A stretch of DNA of 64,000 nt from Chitinophaga polysaccharea (GCF_902150045.1 NZ_CABFVU010000001.1:3286001-3350000), one strand, 5' to 3'. Positions 27,215-35,765 are shown, numbered from the stretch's first letter. Program-made: numbers and translations. Notes: a model not told the origin generated them from the letters alone.

Positions 27215-28813
27215 ATGAAAAAATACATGCTGGCCATTGCCATTGTGTTTGCCATCATACCCGCTGTAGCACAGCAAAACTGCCCGGTGATCCCTTTACC
27301 GGTAAAAGCACAAAAGGGGAGCGGCGCCTTTAAGATCACCGTACGTTCCACCATCCGCCTGGAAGATACTTCGCTGATGCCGCAGGCCACCTGGCTGCAG
27401 GAGGAACTGCTGCGCCGTTGTCATATCAATGTACCGCTACAGCAAAAGAACGGGAGCACGGTTATTTTACTGAAGAAAATAACAGGTACTAACGCGGAGG
27501 CATACACGCTTAATATGAATAGGCAAACTGCTGTTATTTCAGCCGCCGGCACAGAAGGAGTGCTTAACGGTATTGTGAGCCTGCTGCAGCTGGCAGCGGT
27601 TGCGCCCCCATCGGGCAATACCCTGCAGGTGCCCTGCTGGAATATTACAGACGCACCGCAATATGCATGGCGGGGCGTGATGCTGGATGAGTCGCGCTAC
27701 TTTTTTGGTAAAGAGAAAGTGAAGTCTGTTCTCAACTGGATGGCTTTTTATAAACTAAACCGCTTTCACTGGCATCTGACAGATATGCCCGGCTGGCGGC
27801 TGGAAATAAAGAAATACCCATTGCTGACTACGGTGGGCGGCATAGGTAATATTGCCGACCCTAAAGCGCCGGCGGCCTATTATACACAGGATGATATCCA
27901 CGAGATAGTAGCCTATGCCAGGGTACGTTGCATTGAAATTATTCCTGAAATCGATATGCCTGGTCATGCCGGGGCGGCCAACAGGGCATACCCTGCATTC
28001 GACGGCGGCGGTACGGCCAGATATCCGCAGTTCACCTTTAACCCCGGCAGGGAAGGCACTTATGCTTACCTGGCGGATATACTAACGGAAACGGCTCAAC
28101 TGTTTCCCGCTCAACTCATTCACCTTGGCGGCGATGAGGTAACTTTTGGCAATGCCGGCTGGGACCAGGATACTGGTATTATCCGGTTAAAACAGGCCCA
28201 TGGCCTGAAAGGCCGCAAGCAGGTTGAAGATTATTTCATTCAGCGCATGGCCGATACGGTTTTGAAACTGCATAACAAAGTGATGGCCTGGGATGAAATT
28301 GCTACTGCTACCTTGCCGGCCGACAGCACCATCGTTTGCTGGTGGCGTCATGATAAACCGGAGAACCTGGCCATGGCCTTTCAAAAGGGATACTCCGTAG
28401 TGATGTGCCCCCGGTTGCCGTTCTATTTCGATTTTGTACAGGACAGTTCCCATAAGATAGGCCGCAGGTGGAAAGACGGGGAATTCAATCCCCTGCAGGC
28501 AGTATATGATTTCTCTGCCGGAGCTGTTCCTGCTGCAAAGGGACATGAATCCCATATACTGGGCGTACAGGCCTGCCTGTGGTCGGAAACCATCCACAGC
28601 AATGACCGGCTCGATTTCCTGCTTTTCCCCCGCATAGCAGCGCTGGCGGAAACAGCCTGGAGCCATCCTTCGTCGAAAGACTTTAACGGCTTTAAAGCCC
28701 GTTTAAAAGCGCAGTTGCCGCTATATGCAAAGGACTATATCTACTATTTTGATATTTTCCAACCGGGGAAACATGTGGAATCCGGTAAAGCGGCCAGCAA
28801 CTATATCGACTGA
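27215..28813 (+). CDS. Beta-N-acetylhexosaminidase, GH20
   Basis: Exo-hexosaminidase that releases terminal GlcNAc or GalNAc from chitin oligomers and glycans by substrate-assisted catalysis. The start at 27215 gives 532 residues and places a signal peptide (MKKYMLAIAIVFAIIPAVAQ) at the N-terminus; an in-frame ATG at 27170 would put 15 extra residues in front. Domains: GH20b (about 20-145), then the catalytic barrel with FHWHLTDMPGWR, EIDMPGHAG, and the catalytic Asp307-Glu308 pair in HLGGDEVTF; a tryptophan-lined site is seen in VCWWRH and ACLWSE. It is divergent from the START operon and followed by an AraC regulator in the same direction. Confidence 0.95.
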   Translation: MKKYMLAIAIVFAIIPAVAQQNCPVIPLPVKAQKGSGAFKITVRSTIRLEDTSLMPQATWLQEELLRRCHINVPLQQKNGSTVILLKKITGTNAEAYTLNMNRQTAVISAAGTEGVLNGIVSLLQLAAVAPPSGNTLQVPCWNITDAPQYAWRGVMLDESRYFFGKEKVKSVLNWMAFYKLNRFHWHLTDMPGWRLEIKKYPLLTTVGGIGNIADPKAPAAYYTQDDIHEIVAYARVRCIEIIPEIDMPGHAGAANRAYPAFDGGGTARYPQFTFNPGREGTYAYLADILTETAQLFPAQLIHLGGDEVTFGNAGWDQDTGIIRLKQAHGLKGRKQVEDYFIQRMADTVLKLHNKVMAWDEIATATLPADSTIVCWWRHDKPENLAMAFQKGYSVVMCPRLPFYFDFVQDSSHKIGRRWKDGEFNPLQAVYDFSAGAVPAAKGHESHILGVQACLWSETIHSNDRLDFLLFPRIAALAETAWSHPSSKDFNGFKARLKAQLPLYAKDYIYYFDIFQPGKHVESGKAASNYID

Positions 28814-28869
28814 TGGTCTGCCAGCAACGGGATATTAAAAGTTGAGCTGGTTTTTGTAATTTTATAGAG

Positions 28870-29664
28870 ATGCATTACCACACTATTCCTCCGCCGCCCC
28901 ATCTTGCACATGTTATCCGGTTTTTCTGGATACTGGAGGGCAACACAGGTTATACGCACTATAACATGGCAGATGCCTGCGTGGAAATGTTGTTTCATTA
29001 CCGCGGTCTTTTTGATGAAGTAACAAACAGCGGTAACATCACCCAGTCCTACACTTCCGGTATTCACGGGCCTTCCCATACCCTGCGCAGGTACACCATT
29101 GATGCGGGGTTCAGCATCTTTGGTGTGTATTTTTATCCCCAGGCCATTCCCCTGCTGTTTGCCATATCTGCTGCTGATATGGCGAATAATACCGCTGAGT
29201 TGAAAGACCTGCTGAAAGACGGGGGCCGCATACTTGAAGAAAAGATCATGCTGGCAAAGAATAACCAGGAGCGCTGCGCCATCCTTTGCCGCTTCACAGA
29301 AGAACGGCTGGCCGCCAGCCGGGTGGCTGATCTGCCGGTTTTTGCAGCAATAAGGGATATCATCCATCACAAACCTTCACTGAATATACAGTCGCTTTCA
29401 CAGGCATACTATTTGTCGCAACGGCAGTTTGAGCGCCAGTTCAAACAGTATGCAGGACTATCGCCCAAACTGTTTTCACGGATCGTCCGTTTCCAGTCGG
29501 CTACCGCCTTTTACAACCGGCCGGTGGCGAGCCTGGGAAGCCTGGCGCTTGAATGCGGGTATTATGATCAGTCGCATTTCATCAGCGACTTCCGCGAGTT
29601 TTCGGGCATGCATCCCAAACAGTACTTTTCCGGCCGCTCGGGGGCTACCGATTGGCGCGACTAA
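28870..29664 (+). CDS. AraC-family transcriptional regulator
   Basis: 264 residues. The N-terminal half starts MHYHTIPPPPHLAHVIRFFW, typical of the DUF6597-type sensor domain of Bacteroidota AraC proteins. The C-terminal half has two helix-turn-helix motifs (about 165-260: LSQAYYLSQRQFERQFKQY and LGSLALECGYYDQSHFISDF), the second being the best conserved AraC signature. It lies 56 bases after the hexosaminidase gene and just before a VOC-family protein; local regulation is possible but not shown. Confidence 0.92.
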   Translation: MHYHTIPPPPHLAHVIRFFWILEGNTGYTHYNMADACVEMLFHYRGLFDEVTNSGNITQSYTSGIHGPSHTLRRYTIDAGFSIFGVYFYPQAIPLLFAISAADMANNTAELKDLLKDGGRILEEKIMLAKNNQERCAILCRFTEERLAASRVADLPVFAAIRDIIHHKPSLNIQSLSQAYYLSQRQFERQFKQYAGLSPKLFSRIVRFQSATAFYNRPVASLGSLALECGYYDQSHFISDFREFSGMHPKQYFSGRSGATDWRD

Positions 29665-29748
29665 CAAGAATGTCGCGTTTTTCCAATTTTAGGAGGAGAT
29701 ACTGTTGCAATTTTGTGCAAGAGACATTTAACCTTAAAACAAGTTTTT

Positions 29749-30120
29749 ATGAAATTACCAGCAGGACATCAACAGGTAATGCCGTATCTGATCCTGAAAA
29801 ATGCAGAAGGCTTTTTTGATTTTACCGCCAGGGTATTTGGTGCAAAGGAGCATCACCGCAGTTATAAAGACGGTAACAAGGAACTGATGCATGGCGAAAT
29901 CAGTATAGGCAGCAGTATCATTATGTTTGGCCAGTCCAGCGCTGATTGGGGTACCGATAACGCGGGGTTGTTTATTTATGTGGACGATGCCGATGCTACG
30001 TTTAAAAAGGCCCTGGAGGAAGGCGCCACCGAAGTGATGCCGGTTACGGACCAATCGTATGGAAGGTCCGGTGGTGTAAAAGATCCGTTTGGAAATACCT
30101 GGTGGATCACAGCGGCATGA
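29749..30120 (+). CDS. VOC-family (glyoxalase/PhnB-like) protein
   Basis: 123 residues from ATG 29749 (an upstream in-frame ATG at 29713 adds 12 unlikely residues). PhnB-like VOC fold: VMPYLILKNAEGFFDFTARVFGA, then HGEISIGSSIIMF and VKDPFGNTWWI. VOC proteins are small dimeric metalloenzymes or binding proteins (glyoxalase, bleomycin resistance, dioxygenase). No specific role can be assigned. Followed by its own terminator. Confidence 0.88.
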   Translation: MKLPAGHQQVMPYLILKNAEGFFDFTARVFGAKEHHRSYKDGNKELMHGEISIGSSIIMFGQSSADWGTDNAGLFIYVDDADATFKKALEEGATEVMPVTDQSYGRSGGVKDPFGNTWWITAA

Positions 30121-30143
30121 AAGGGAGAATAATTTTACATGTT

Positions 30144-30172
30144 AAGGACCGGCATATTGCTGGTCCTTTTTT
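30144..30172 (+). terminator. Intrinsic terminator after the VOC gene
   Basis: AAGGACCGGC and GCTGGTCCTT (9 of 10 plus a G-U) around ATATT, followed by TTTTTT. Confidence 0.85.
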
Positions 30173-30205
30173 ATATTTTAGTATAACAAATCAAATTATC
30201 CGCAT

Positions 30206-30805
30206 ATGTTTTCCAGGCTCATCGACTCCATAAAAAAGGTGGAACATGGTTTTAAGCACATCCTGGAAACAGGAGATCAGTTGCTTAAAGACACGAGCCA
30301 TGATCCCCTGGAAACAGCCATCAAACTTACGTCCGGTGAAAGCTACCAGGAACGTATGTTGGGTGCGTGGTTGCTGGGGCTTTTATCGCCCCGTAGCAAC
30401 AAGGCATTAACACTGCTGAAAACAAAAGTGGTGACAGATGAAAACTGGCGGGTACAGGAAATGCTGGCAAAAGCCTTTGATCATTACTGCAGCAGTATTG
30501 GCTATGAAAAAGCGCTTCCGGAAATCAGGTTATGGCTGAATGATCCGCAGCCTAACCTGAACAGGGCTGTAGTGGAAGGCCTTCGCATCTGGACCAGCCG
30601 TCCTTATTTTAAGGAGCATCCGGATGTGGTTATTAAAATGATCAGCAGGCTGAAATCAAAGGAAAGCGAATACTTGCGCAAATCTGTAGGCAACGCGCTG
30701 CGCGACATCAGCAAAAAGCATGGGGCGCTGGTGGAGGAGGAGGTCAGGACCTGGGACCTGGAGCAACCGCGTATTGCCTTTGTGTACAGGCTTGTAGCGA
30801 AGTGA
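30206..30805 (+). CDS. HEAT-repeat / DNA-alkylation-repeat (AlkD-like) protein
   Basis: 199 residues, all helical, with repeated HEAT-like motifs: ERMLGAWLLGLL, ENWRVQEMLAKAFDHYC, NLNRAVVEGLRIWTSRPYF and YLRKSVGNALRDISKKH. These match the DNA alkylation repeat family (AlkC/AlkD relatives), whose helical solenoid binds damaged DNA. It is shorter than AlkD (about 230 residues), and I could not confirm the catalytic Asp, so a non-catalytic HEAT protein is possible. Its stop codon is 2 bases from the left edge of a large palindrome. Confidence 0.75.
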   Translation: MFSRLIDSIKKVEHGFKHILETGDQLLKDTSHDPLETAIKLTSGESYQERMLGAWLLGLLSPRSNKALTLLKTKVVTDENWRVQEMLAKAFDHYCSSIGYEKALPEIRLWLNDPQPNLNRAVVEGLRIWTSRPYFKEHPDVVIKMISRLKSKESEYLRKSVGNALRDISKKHGALVEEEVRTWDLEQPRIAFVYRLVAK

Positions 30806-30807
30806 TC

Positions 30808-31099
30808 GCGGAATTTGTCTGACTCAGGATTATGATAATTATAATGATTAGTTTGATTTTTACTTTTGGTTTTGTTGTTTTGGAATTCTTTTTAAAATAG
30901 TTAAGGGAGATAAAAGCAAATATCACCTGCTCTTATCTCCCTTAGTTATCCCTATAAAATTCTTTTTAAAATAGTTAAGGGAGATAGAAGCAAATATCAC
31001 CTGCTCTTATCTCCCTTAGTTATCCTTATAAAAATCCTAAAAAAATAAAATCAAATTAATCATTATAATCATCATAATCCTGAGTCAGACAAATTCCGC
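30808..31099. repeat. 292-bp nested palindromic element between two convergent stop codons
   Basis: The outer arms are inverted repeats of 53 bases (30808-30860 and 31047-31099) with 51 identities, starting GCGGAATTTGTCTGACTCAGG. Between them lie two tandem copies of a 74-base AT-rich unit (next entry). The element begins 2 bases after the TGA of the upstream gene and ends 1 base before the stop codon of the convergent gene, so it makes up essentially the whole spacer. Base composition is much more AT-rich than the neighbours. It is far larger than a normal terminator; a mobile REP/MITE-like palindrome is the best guess. A related 16-base end fragment lies at 33617. Confidence 0.85.
30884..31031. 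repeat. Two tandem 74-bp repeat units, each with its own hairpin
   Basis: Copy 1 (30884-30957) and copy 2 (30958-31031) differ at only a few bases. Each holds a stem TAAGGGAGATAAAAG / CTCTTATCTCCCTTA (13-14 of 15 paired) around a loop containing AAATATCACCTG. Either stem-loop is followed by TTATCC(C/T)TATAAAA rather than a clean T run. They sit between the 53-bp outer arms of the larger palindrome. Confidence 0.85.
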
Positions 31100-31100
31100 T

Positions 31101-32330
31101 CTACTCCCAATATTTCTCCCCTTTCTTCATTTTCTCCAGGGTGGTTTCGTAGTTTTTCTTTTCGTCGTCGCTGGCTTTGTTCATGGCTTTTTCTTCCCAG
31201 GCGAGGGCTTCTTCTTTTTTACCGGATTTATACAACAGGTTGGCATAGGTATCCATGAATGCGGGCACTTCCTTGTCTTTGAAAGAACGTTTGCTCCATT
31301 CCAGGGCCTGTTCTATGCACTGCATATCATTACATTTTTCGAAGATGGTCCAGGCGAATTCGTTGAGCGACTGCGGATCTGCTTTGTGGCCATATTTTTT
31401 CATATAGGCAACAATGTTAGCCACTGCATTATCTGCATCTTTTACATAGCTGAAGTATTGCGCTTTGGTTTTCAGGATCAGCTCTTCCGCGAAAGAAGGA
31501 TATTTTTTTGTCAGGCTGCTTTCAAGGGCTGCCCAATCAGGTTTGCTGCCGTCTTTCTTCATCAGCTTAGGATATACTTCTTCCTGTGCTACAATGTCCA
31601 TTACTTTTTGTTCCGCTTTACCGGGGCCAAGTATTTTATTCACTTTATCCGCATTGTGCAGGAACATATTAAAACCGGGGTCTTTACTGCTGTTGGTAAA
31701 TTTGGCAATAAACTCCAGGTTCACAGGGGAGTACAGGTCTTTCTGCTTGCTGATATATTCTTTTGAAATAAGCAAAGTATTTGGCTCGTCAACTTTGTTT
31801 AATGCCATGAGCGCCATCTGGCGAAGGAAAGCGGTATCTTTTTTCCCTTTCTTATAAAGATCCAGCTGTGTATAGTATTGTGTAGCCGGGTTGAGGGAAG
31901 CAGCAAATCTTTCAATGAACTGGTCTGCATCGGAGCCGCCCACGTGGCGGTCTACGATATGACCATCCGGTGCAAATACCAGGAAGGTAGGATAGGAGCG
32001 GACGGCATAGTCCTTTTCAAACTGTTTGGCGGCTGCATACCAGCTTTTCACTTCTTCATTGTCTTTGTCCGTTTGATCCATCTGTACTTTTACGTTGATG
32101 AATTTGTCATTCATAAAGCTGCCTACTTTTTCCTGGGGGAAAACATTGGCCGACATAGATTTGCAGGGGCCGCACCAGGTCGTGAAGCAGTCTACAAAAA
32201 TGTACTTGTTTTCAGCTTTGGCTTTGGCCTTTACATCGGCCCAGCTGCTACCATGCTCGAAATGCATGCCTTTGTCCTGCGCTACAGCCAGCAGGGGCAA
32301 CAGGAAGGCCAGGAGGAATAGTTTTTTCAT
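31101..32330 (-). CDS. Secreted thioredoxin-fold protein
   Basis: 409 residues: signal peptide (LLPLLAVAQ), then a thioredoxin domain (about 25-150) with the redox pair Cys53-Gly-Pro-Cys56 in TTWCGPCKSM and the cis-proline in RSYPTFLVF. The remaining 250 residues are helical, TPR-like (FAEELILKTKAQYFSYVKDA, WSKRSFKDKEV, YANLLYKSGKKEEALAWE) and lysine-rich at the end. Proteins of this layout in Bacteroidota act in periplasmic disulfide reduction. It is convergent with the HEAT-repeat gene across the palindrome. Confidence 0.9.
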   Translation of the reverse strand: MKKLFLLAFLLPLLAVAQDKGMHFEHGSSWADVKAKAKAENKYIFVDCFTTWCGPCKSMSANVFPQEKVGSFMNDKFINVKVQMDQTDKDNEEVKSWYAAAKQFEKDYAVRSYPTFLVFAPDGHIVDRHVGGSDADQFIERFAASLNPATQYYTQLDLYKKGKKDTAFLRQMALMALNKVDEPNTLLISKEYISKQKDLYSPVNLEFIAKFTNSSKDPGFNMFLHNADKVNKILGPGKAEQKVMDIVAQEEVYPKLMKKDGSKPDWAALESSLTKKYPSFAEELILKTKAQYFSYVKDADNAVANIVAYMKKYGHKADPQSLNEFAWTIFEKCNDMQCIEQALEWSKRSFKDKEVPAFMDTYANLLYKSGKKEEALAWEEKAMNKASDDEKKNYETTLEKMKKGEKYWE

Positions 32331-32675
32331 TATGTTGTTTGTTGGTTTTGATTAACATGTAATTTAACGTAGTTCCGGAAGAAAACCGGAAGAGAGGGTA
32401 ATTAATTTAACTGGATAAGTTGGCGGCCACGCCCCATAGGATGGTTCCGGAAGAGTTTTATAAAAATCCGCCCCTGAAACGGCTGTCCTTTTGTAAGATG
32501 TGGTTACATAGGCGGATGTTATTTGAGAGAAAGGATGGTTTCCGTTTATGCAGCACCAATATGGTAAAGATCCGGCACTTCATGGCAGAATTTCGTATCT
32601 ATCTTTAGCACATTTGTACCTGATTTTCGGAGTTCGGTTAATTATACTAACTTGTTGTAGCTAAAAACATTAGCC
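32331..32675. other. Intergenic region between divergent thioredoxin and AraC genes
   Basis: 345 bases that should hold the promoters of both flanking genes. I see no full TAnnTTTG box in the expected places. An 11-base GTTCCGGAAGA occurs twice (about 32374 and 32445). A 62-codon open frame (32420-32608) has no recognisable product and is probably not a gene. Confidence 0.5.
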
Positions 32676-33602
32676 ATGCCGGTAAAACATTTTGTACAAC
32701 CGATAGACCTTACTCATCCCAAACAGTTGCAACGCCTGGTTGAGAACAGGCGGGTTTACAACCTGAATAACTGTGAGCTGAATATATTTGAAAGTTATCA
32801 GCAGGATTACCGCGTGCCGCTTACTTTTGGCGACTTTGTGATTTCCAGTATGATGCGGGGCAAAAAGATCATGCATCTTTTTGATAAGCCTTCTTTTGAA
32901 TACCGGCCCGGGGAAACGGTGATCCTGCCGGCCAATGAAACCATCATTATTGATTTCCCGGAAGCTACCACAGATAATCCTACCCAGTGCGTAGCCTTCT
33001 CTGTGGATGAAGCTTATATCCGGAGTACCCTGCAATATCTCAACGAATATTATAACAGCGAATACACCGATCAGAACAACTGGCGCCTGCAATTTAACAG
33101 CTATCACTTCAATAACGATGCAGACCTCACAGAGGTGATCAATAAACTGGTACGTATTTGCAGCAGTACAGATCTTTCCAGGGATATCTACGCAGATCTG
33201 AGTATGAAGGAACTGCTGATCCGCATTTTACAGAACCAGCACCTGCAGCTGATTGCAGACGAAAAAGATACCAACAGCAACAACAGCAGGCTGCATTTTG
33301 TGCTGCATTATATCAATGAACATCTCACGGAAAATATTTCTGTGGATACCCTTTGCCGCAAGGCTTACCTGAGCCGTAATATATTTTTCAAATGGTTTAA
33401 AGACCAGTTCGGGATCACTCCCCTCCAGTATATTAACCGCGAAAGACTAAAGCTGGCCAAACAACTGCTGGCCGACAGGAATAACAGCGTAGGACAGGTT
33501 AGCGCCCTCTGCGGATTTAATGATACCAACTACTTTATCCGCCTGTTCCGCAGTGCTGAAGGCATTACGCCGGGCACGTATCAGCTCATCTGCTCGCAGT
33601 AG
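32676..33602 (+). CDS. AraC-family transcriptional regulator
   Basis: 308 residues. An N-terminal cupin-like AraC sensor domain (FEYRPGETVILPANE) is followed by a C-terminal pair of helix-turn-helix motifs (about 205-305: VDTLCRKAYLSRNIFFKWFK and VGQVSALCGFNDTNYFIRLF, ending GITPGTY). The layout is that of cytoplasmic AraC regulators that sense a small molecule. It is convergent with the aldo-keto reductase gene, with only 30 bases between the stops. Confidence 0.92.
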   Translation: MPVKHFVQPIDLTHPKQLQRLVENRRVYNLNNCELNIFESYQQDYRVPLTFGDFVISSMMRGKKIMHLFDKPSFEYRPGETVILPANETIIIDFPEATTDNPTQCVAFSVDEAYIRSTLQYLNEYYNSEYTDQNNWRLQFNSYHFNNDADLTEVINKLVRICSSTDLSRDIYADLSMKELLIRILQNQHLQLIADEKDTNSNNSRLHFVLHYINEHLTENISVDTLCRKAYLSRNIFFKWFKDQFGITPLQYINRERLKLAKQLLADRNNSVGQVSALCGFNDTNYFIRLFRSAEGITPGTYQLICSQ

Positions 33603-33603
33603 T

Positions 33604-33632
33604 GCGCCTTCGGCGCGTCAGACAAGATCCGC
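33604..33632. repeat. Degenerate copy of the palindrome end between convergent genes
   Basis: A short GC hairpin (GCGCC-TTC-GGCGC, 33604-33616) is followed by GTCAGACAAGATCCGC (33617-33632). The latter matches the right end of the large palindrome (GTCAGACAAATTCCGC, 31084-31099) at 14 of 16 bases. As in the large element, it ends directly at the stop codon of a minus-strand gene (33633). Confidence 0.5.
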
Positions 33633-34667
33633 TTAAAGCACCGGCGGAGGATTCAATGTCAGGTTTTGCCGCTGATGCCAGTAAGGATAAATGGTAGGTA
33701 TCTCACTGGCCGCATCCAGCTTCTTAACCTGCTCCGGGCTGAGGTTCCAGCCGGTAGCGCCCAGGTTCTGGATCAGCTGCTCCTCATTACGGGCGCCGAT
33801 AATAATGCTGGAAACAGTAGGCCGTTGCAACAGCCAGTTCAGGGAGATCTGGGCCACTGTTTTGCCTGTTTCTGCTGCTATTTCATCCAGTGCATCAATG
33901 ATATTGTAAAATACTTCGTTGTTCACCACTGCTTCGGGAACAGGGCTGCCTCCCTGCGCAATCCGGCCATTTTGTGGCGGGGGACTGTTACGGCGGTACT
34001 TACCCCCAAGCCTGCCTGCCGCCAGCGGCGACCAAACAATAGCGCCTACTCTCTGATCGAGGCCCAGCGGCATCAGTTCCCATTCGTATTCACGGTTGGC
34101 CAGGGAGTAATATACCTGGTGAGCCACATAACGGTTCCATCCGTACCTTTCCGCAATGGCCTGCGATTTCATCAGGTGCCAGCCGGAAAAATTGGAGGCG
34201 GCGATGTAACGTACCTTACCACTTTGTACCAGGTCGTCGAGGGTACGCATCGTTTCTTCTACGGGCGTATTGCCGTCGAATCCATGCATGTGGTAAATAT
34301 CGATATAGTCTGTTTGCAGCCGCTTTAAACTGCCTTCTATCTGCCGCAGCAAATGAAAACGGGAAGATCCCTGGTTATTGGGGCCTTTACCGAAAGGGAA
34401 AGTAGCTTTGGTGGAAATCAGCAGCTGATCCCTTTTCCCCGAAATAGCTTTTCCCAGGATCTCTTCCGAAAGCCCGTCGGAGTATATATCGGCCGTATCA
34501 AAAAGATTTACGCCTGCGTCCAGGCAAAGGTTCACCATACGTGTTGCTTCTTCTGCCAGGGTGCTGCCCCAGGCTTTGAAAAAATCATTGCCTCCGCCAA
34601 ATGTGGCGGTACCAAAGCTAAGCACCGGTACCTGTAAGCCGGATGCTCCCAGTTGTCTGTATTCCAT
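33633..34667 (-). CDS. Aldo-keto reductase
   Basis: 344-residue NADPH-dependent oxidoreductase with a TIM barrel. The catalytic tetrad is visible: Asp57 in LFDTADIY, Tyr62, Lys87 in ISTKATF and His128 in YHMHGFD. Cofactor-binding segments SNFSGWHL, PLAAGR and IIGARNEEQL follow the family pattern. Length and order fit the YajO/Tas-like group that reduces aldehydes and ketones. No signal peptide. Its neighbour upstream on the other strand is a MarR-GNAT regulator. Confidence 0.93.
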   Translation of the reverse strand: MEYRQLGASGLQVPVLSFGTATFGGGNDFFKAWGSTLAEEATRMVNLCLDAGVNLFDTADIYSDGLSEEILGKAISGKRDQLLISTKATFPFGKGPNNQGSSRFHLLRQIEGSLKRLQTDYIDIYHMHGFDGNTPVEETMRTLDDLVQSGKVRYIAASNFSGWHLMKSQAIAERYGWNRYVAHQVYYSLANREYEWELMPLGLDQRVGAIVWSPLAAGRLGGKYRRNSPPPQNGRIAQGGSPVPEAVVNNEVFYNIIDALDEIAAETGKTVAQISLNWLLQRPTVSSIIIGARNEEQLIQNLGATGWNLSPEQVKKLDAASEIPTIYPYWHQRQNLTLNPPPVL

Positions 34668-34749
34668 CGGATAAATTTATAAAAGGGTTTTATGAAAGTA
34701 TAAAGGTCGGGGAATTGAAGGAACCGGAACTTACCTTTTCACATAAAAA

Positions 34750-34780
34750 TTTGCTGATTTTAAATTTCCAGCTATATTTG
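34750..34780 (+). promoter_or_regulatory. Promoter of the MarR-GNAT gene
   Basis: TTTG at 34750-34753, 19-base spacer, TATATTTG at 34773-34780. Both elements and their distance fit the Bacteroidota sigma-A (-33/-7) consensus well. The start codon is 28 bases downstream of the -7 box. Confidence 0.8.
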
Positions 34781-34794
34781 CGTAACTGGTTACG
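34781..34794 (+). promoter_or_regulatory. Palindromic operator candidate for the MarR-GNAT protein
   Basis: CGTAAC-TG-GTTACG is a perfect 6+6 dyad starting directly after the -7 box, overlapping the expected transcription start. A second overlapping TTACGTAA follows (34790-34797). Position and symmetry fit autorepression by the MarR-type protein encoded downstream. Confidence 0.65.
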
Positions 34795-34808
34795 TAATTT
34801 ATTACAAT

Positions 34809-35765
34809 ATGGAATTCTTCAATAAAGCGGGCAAGGTGGCCCTTGGCAGCAGGCTGCGCATGCTTACAGAAAAGATCACGGAAGACGCCGCCCGGATCTA
34901 TAGTTTGTATAACATCGACATGCAGCCGAAATGGTTCCCCGTATTTTATGTGTTGTCCGTTGGGGAGGAAAAAACCATTACAGCGATCGCAAAGGAGATC
35001 GGCCATTCCCATCCTTCTGTCAGTAAAATAATAGGAGAGATGAAGAAGAAAGGACTGATAACAGAGAAAAAGGATAAGACAGACGGGCGGAGGAACATGG
35101 TAAGTCTTACTAAAAAGGGATTAGAGATCAACACCCGTATACAGGACCAGCTGACAGACGTAAACACCGCCATAGAAGCCATTTCCGCCCAAACCACGCA
35201 TGATCTGTGGAAGGCAATGGAAGAATGGGAATACCTGCTGGAACAGCAATCCCTGTTCAGCCGGGTGGTGGAGGCGCATAAAAAACGGGAAGCCGGGAAC
35301 GTAGTGATTGTGGATTACAGCCCCGGATACAAAGCGGTCTTTAAAGCATTGAATGAAGAATGGATTTCCCGGTGGTTTAAAATGGAGGCGGCAGATCATA
35401 AGTCGCTCGACCACCCGGAAGAAAACATCCTGAAAAAAGGCGGGCATATTCTGGTAGCGCTTTACAACGATGAACCGGTAGGGGTTTGCGCATTAATAAA
35501 GATGGACGACCCGGACTACGATTACGAAATGGCTAAAATGGCGGTATCTCCCAAAGCCCAGGGAAAAAGCATCGGCTTTTTATTAGGGCAGGCTATTATT
35601 GCAAAAGCCGCTTCACTGGGCGCCAGGAATATTTACCTGGAAAGTAACACCATCCTGAAACCGGCTATCAGCCTGTATAATAAGCTGGGCTTTAAAAAAG
35701 TGACCGGCAGGGCTACCCCATATGAGCGCTGCAATATCCAGATGGAACTGGCACTCCCGGTATGA
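34809..35765 (+). CDS. MarR-type regulator fused to a GNAT acetyltransferase
   Basis: 318 residues. The N-terminal half is a winged-helix MarR domain (helix-turn-helix about residues 55-80, ITAIAKEIGHSHPSVSKII, wing KKDKTDGRRN). The C-terminal half (about 160-318) is a GNAT N-acetyltransferase with MAVSPKAQGKSIGFLLG as acetyl-CoA pocket and LYNKLGFKKV near the end. MarR-GNAT fusions of this size are a known bacterial type; the substrate is unknown. It has a clear promoter and an adjacent dyad. Confidence 0.9.
   Translation: MEFFNKAGKVALGSRLRMLTEKITEDAARIYSLYNIDMQPKWFPVFYVLSVGEEKTITAIAKEIGHSHPSVSKIIGEMKKKGLITEKKDKTDGRRNMVSLTKKGLEINTRIQDQLTDVNTAIEAISAQTTHDLWKAMEEWEYLLEQQSLFSRVVEAHKKREAGNVVIVDYSPGYKAVFKALNEEWISRWFKMEAADHKSLDHPEENILKKGGHILVALYNDEPVGVCALIKMDDPDYDYEMAKMAVSPKAQGKSIGFLLGQAIIAKAASLGARNIYLESNTILKPAISLYNKLGFKKVTGRATPYERCNIQMELALPV

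Noticed and set aside
30884-31031. Possible CRISPR array
   Set aside because: Only two 74-bp units in direct contact, each with an internal hairpin; no regular spacers and no cas genes. It is a tandem repeat within a palindrome.
32420-32608. 62-codon open frame upstream of the AraC gene
   Set aside because: No ribosome site, family or context; the region more likely holds the divergent promoters.
34809-35765. Possible frameshift joining a MarR gene and a GNAT gene
   Set aside because: The frame is continuous with normal spacing, and MarR-GNAT fusions of this length are a known protein type.
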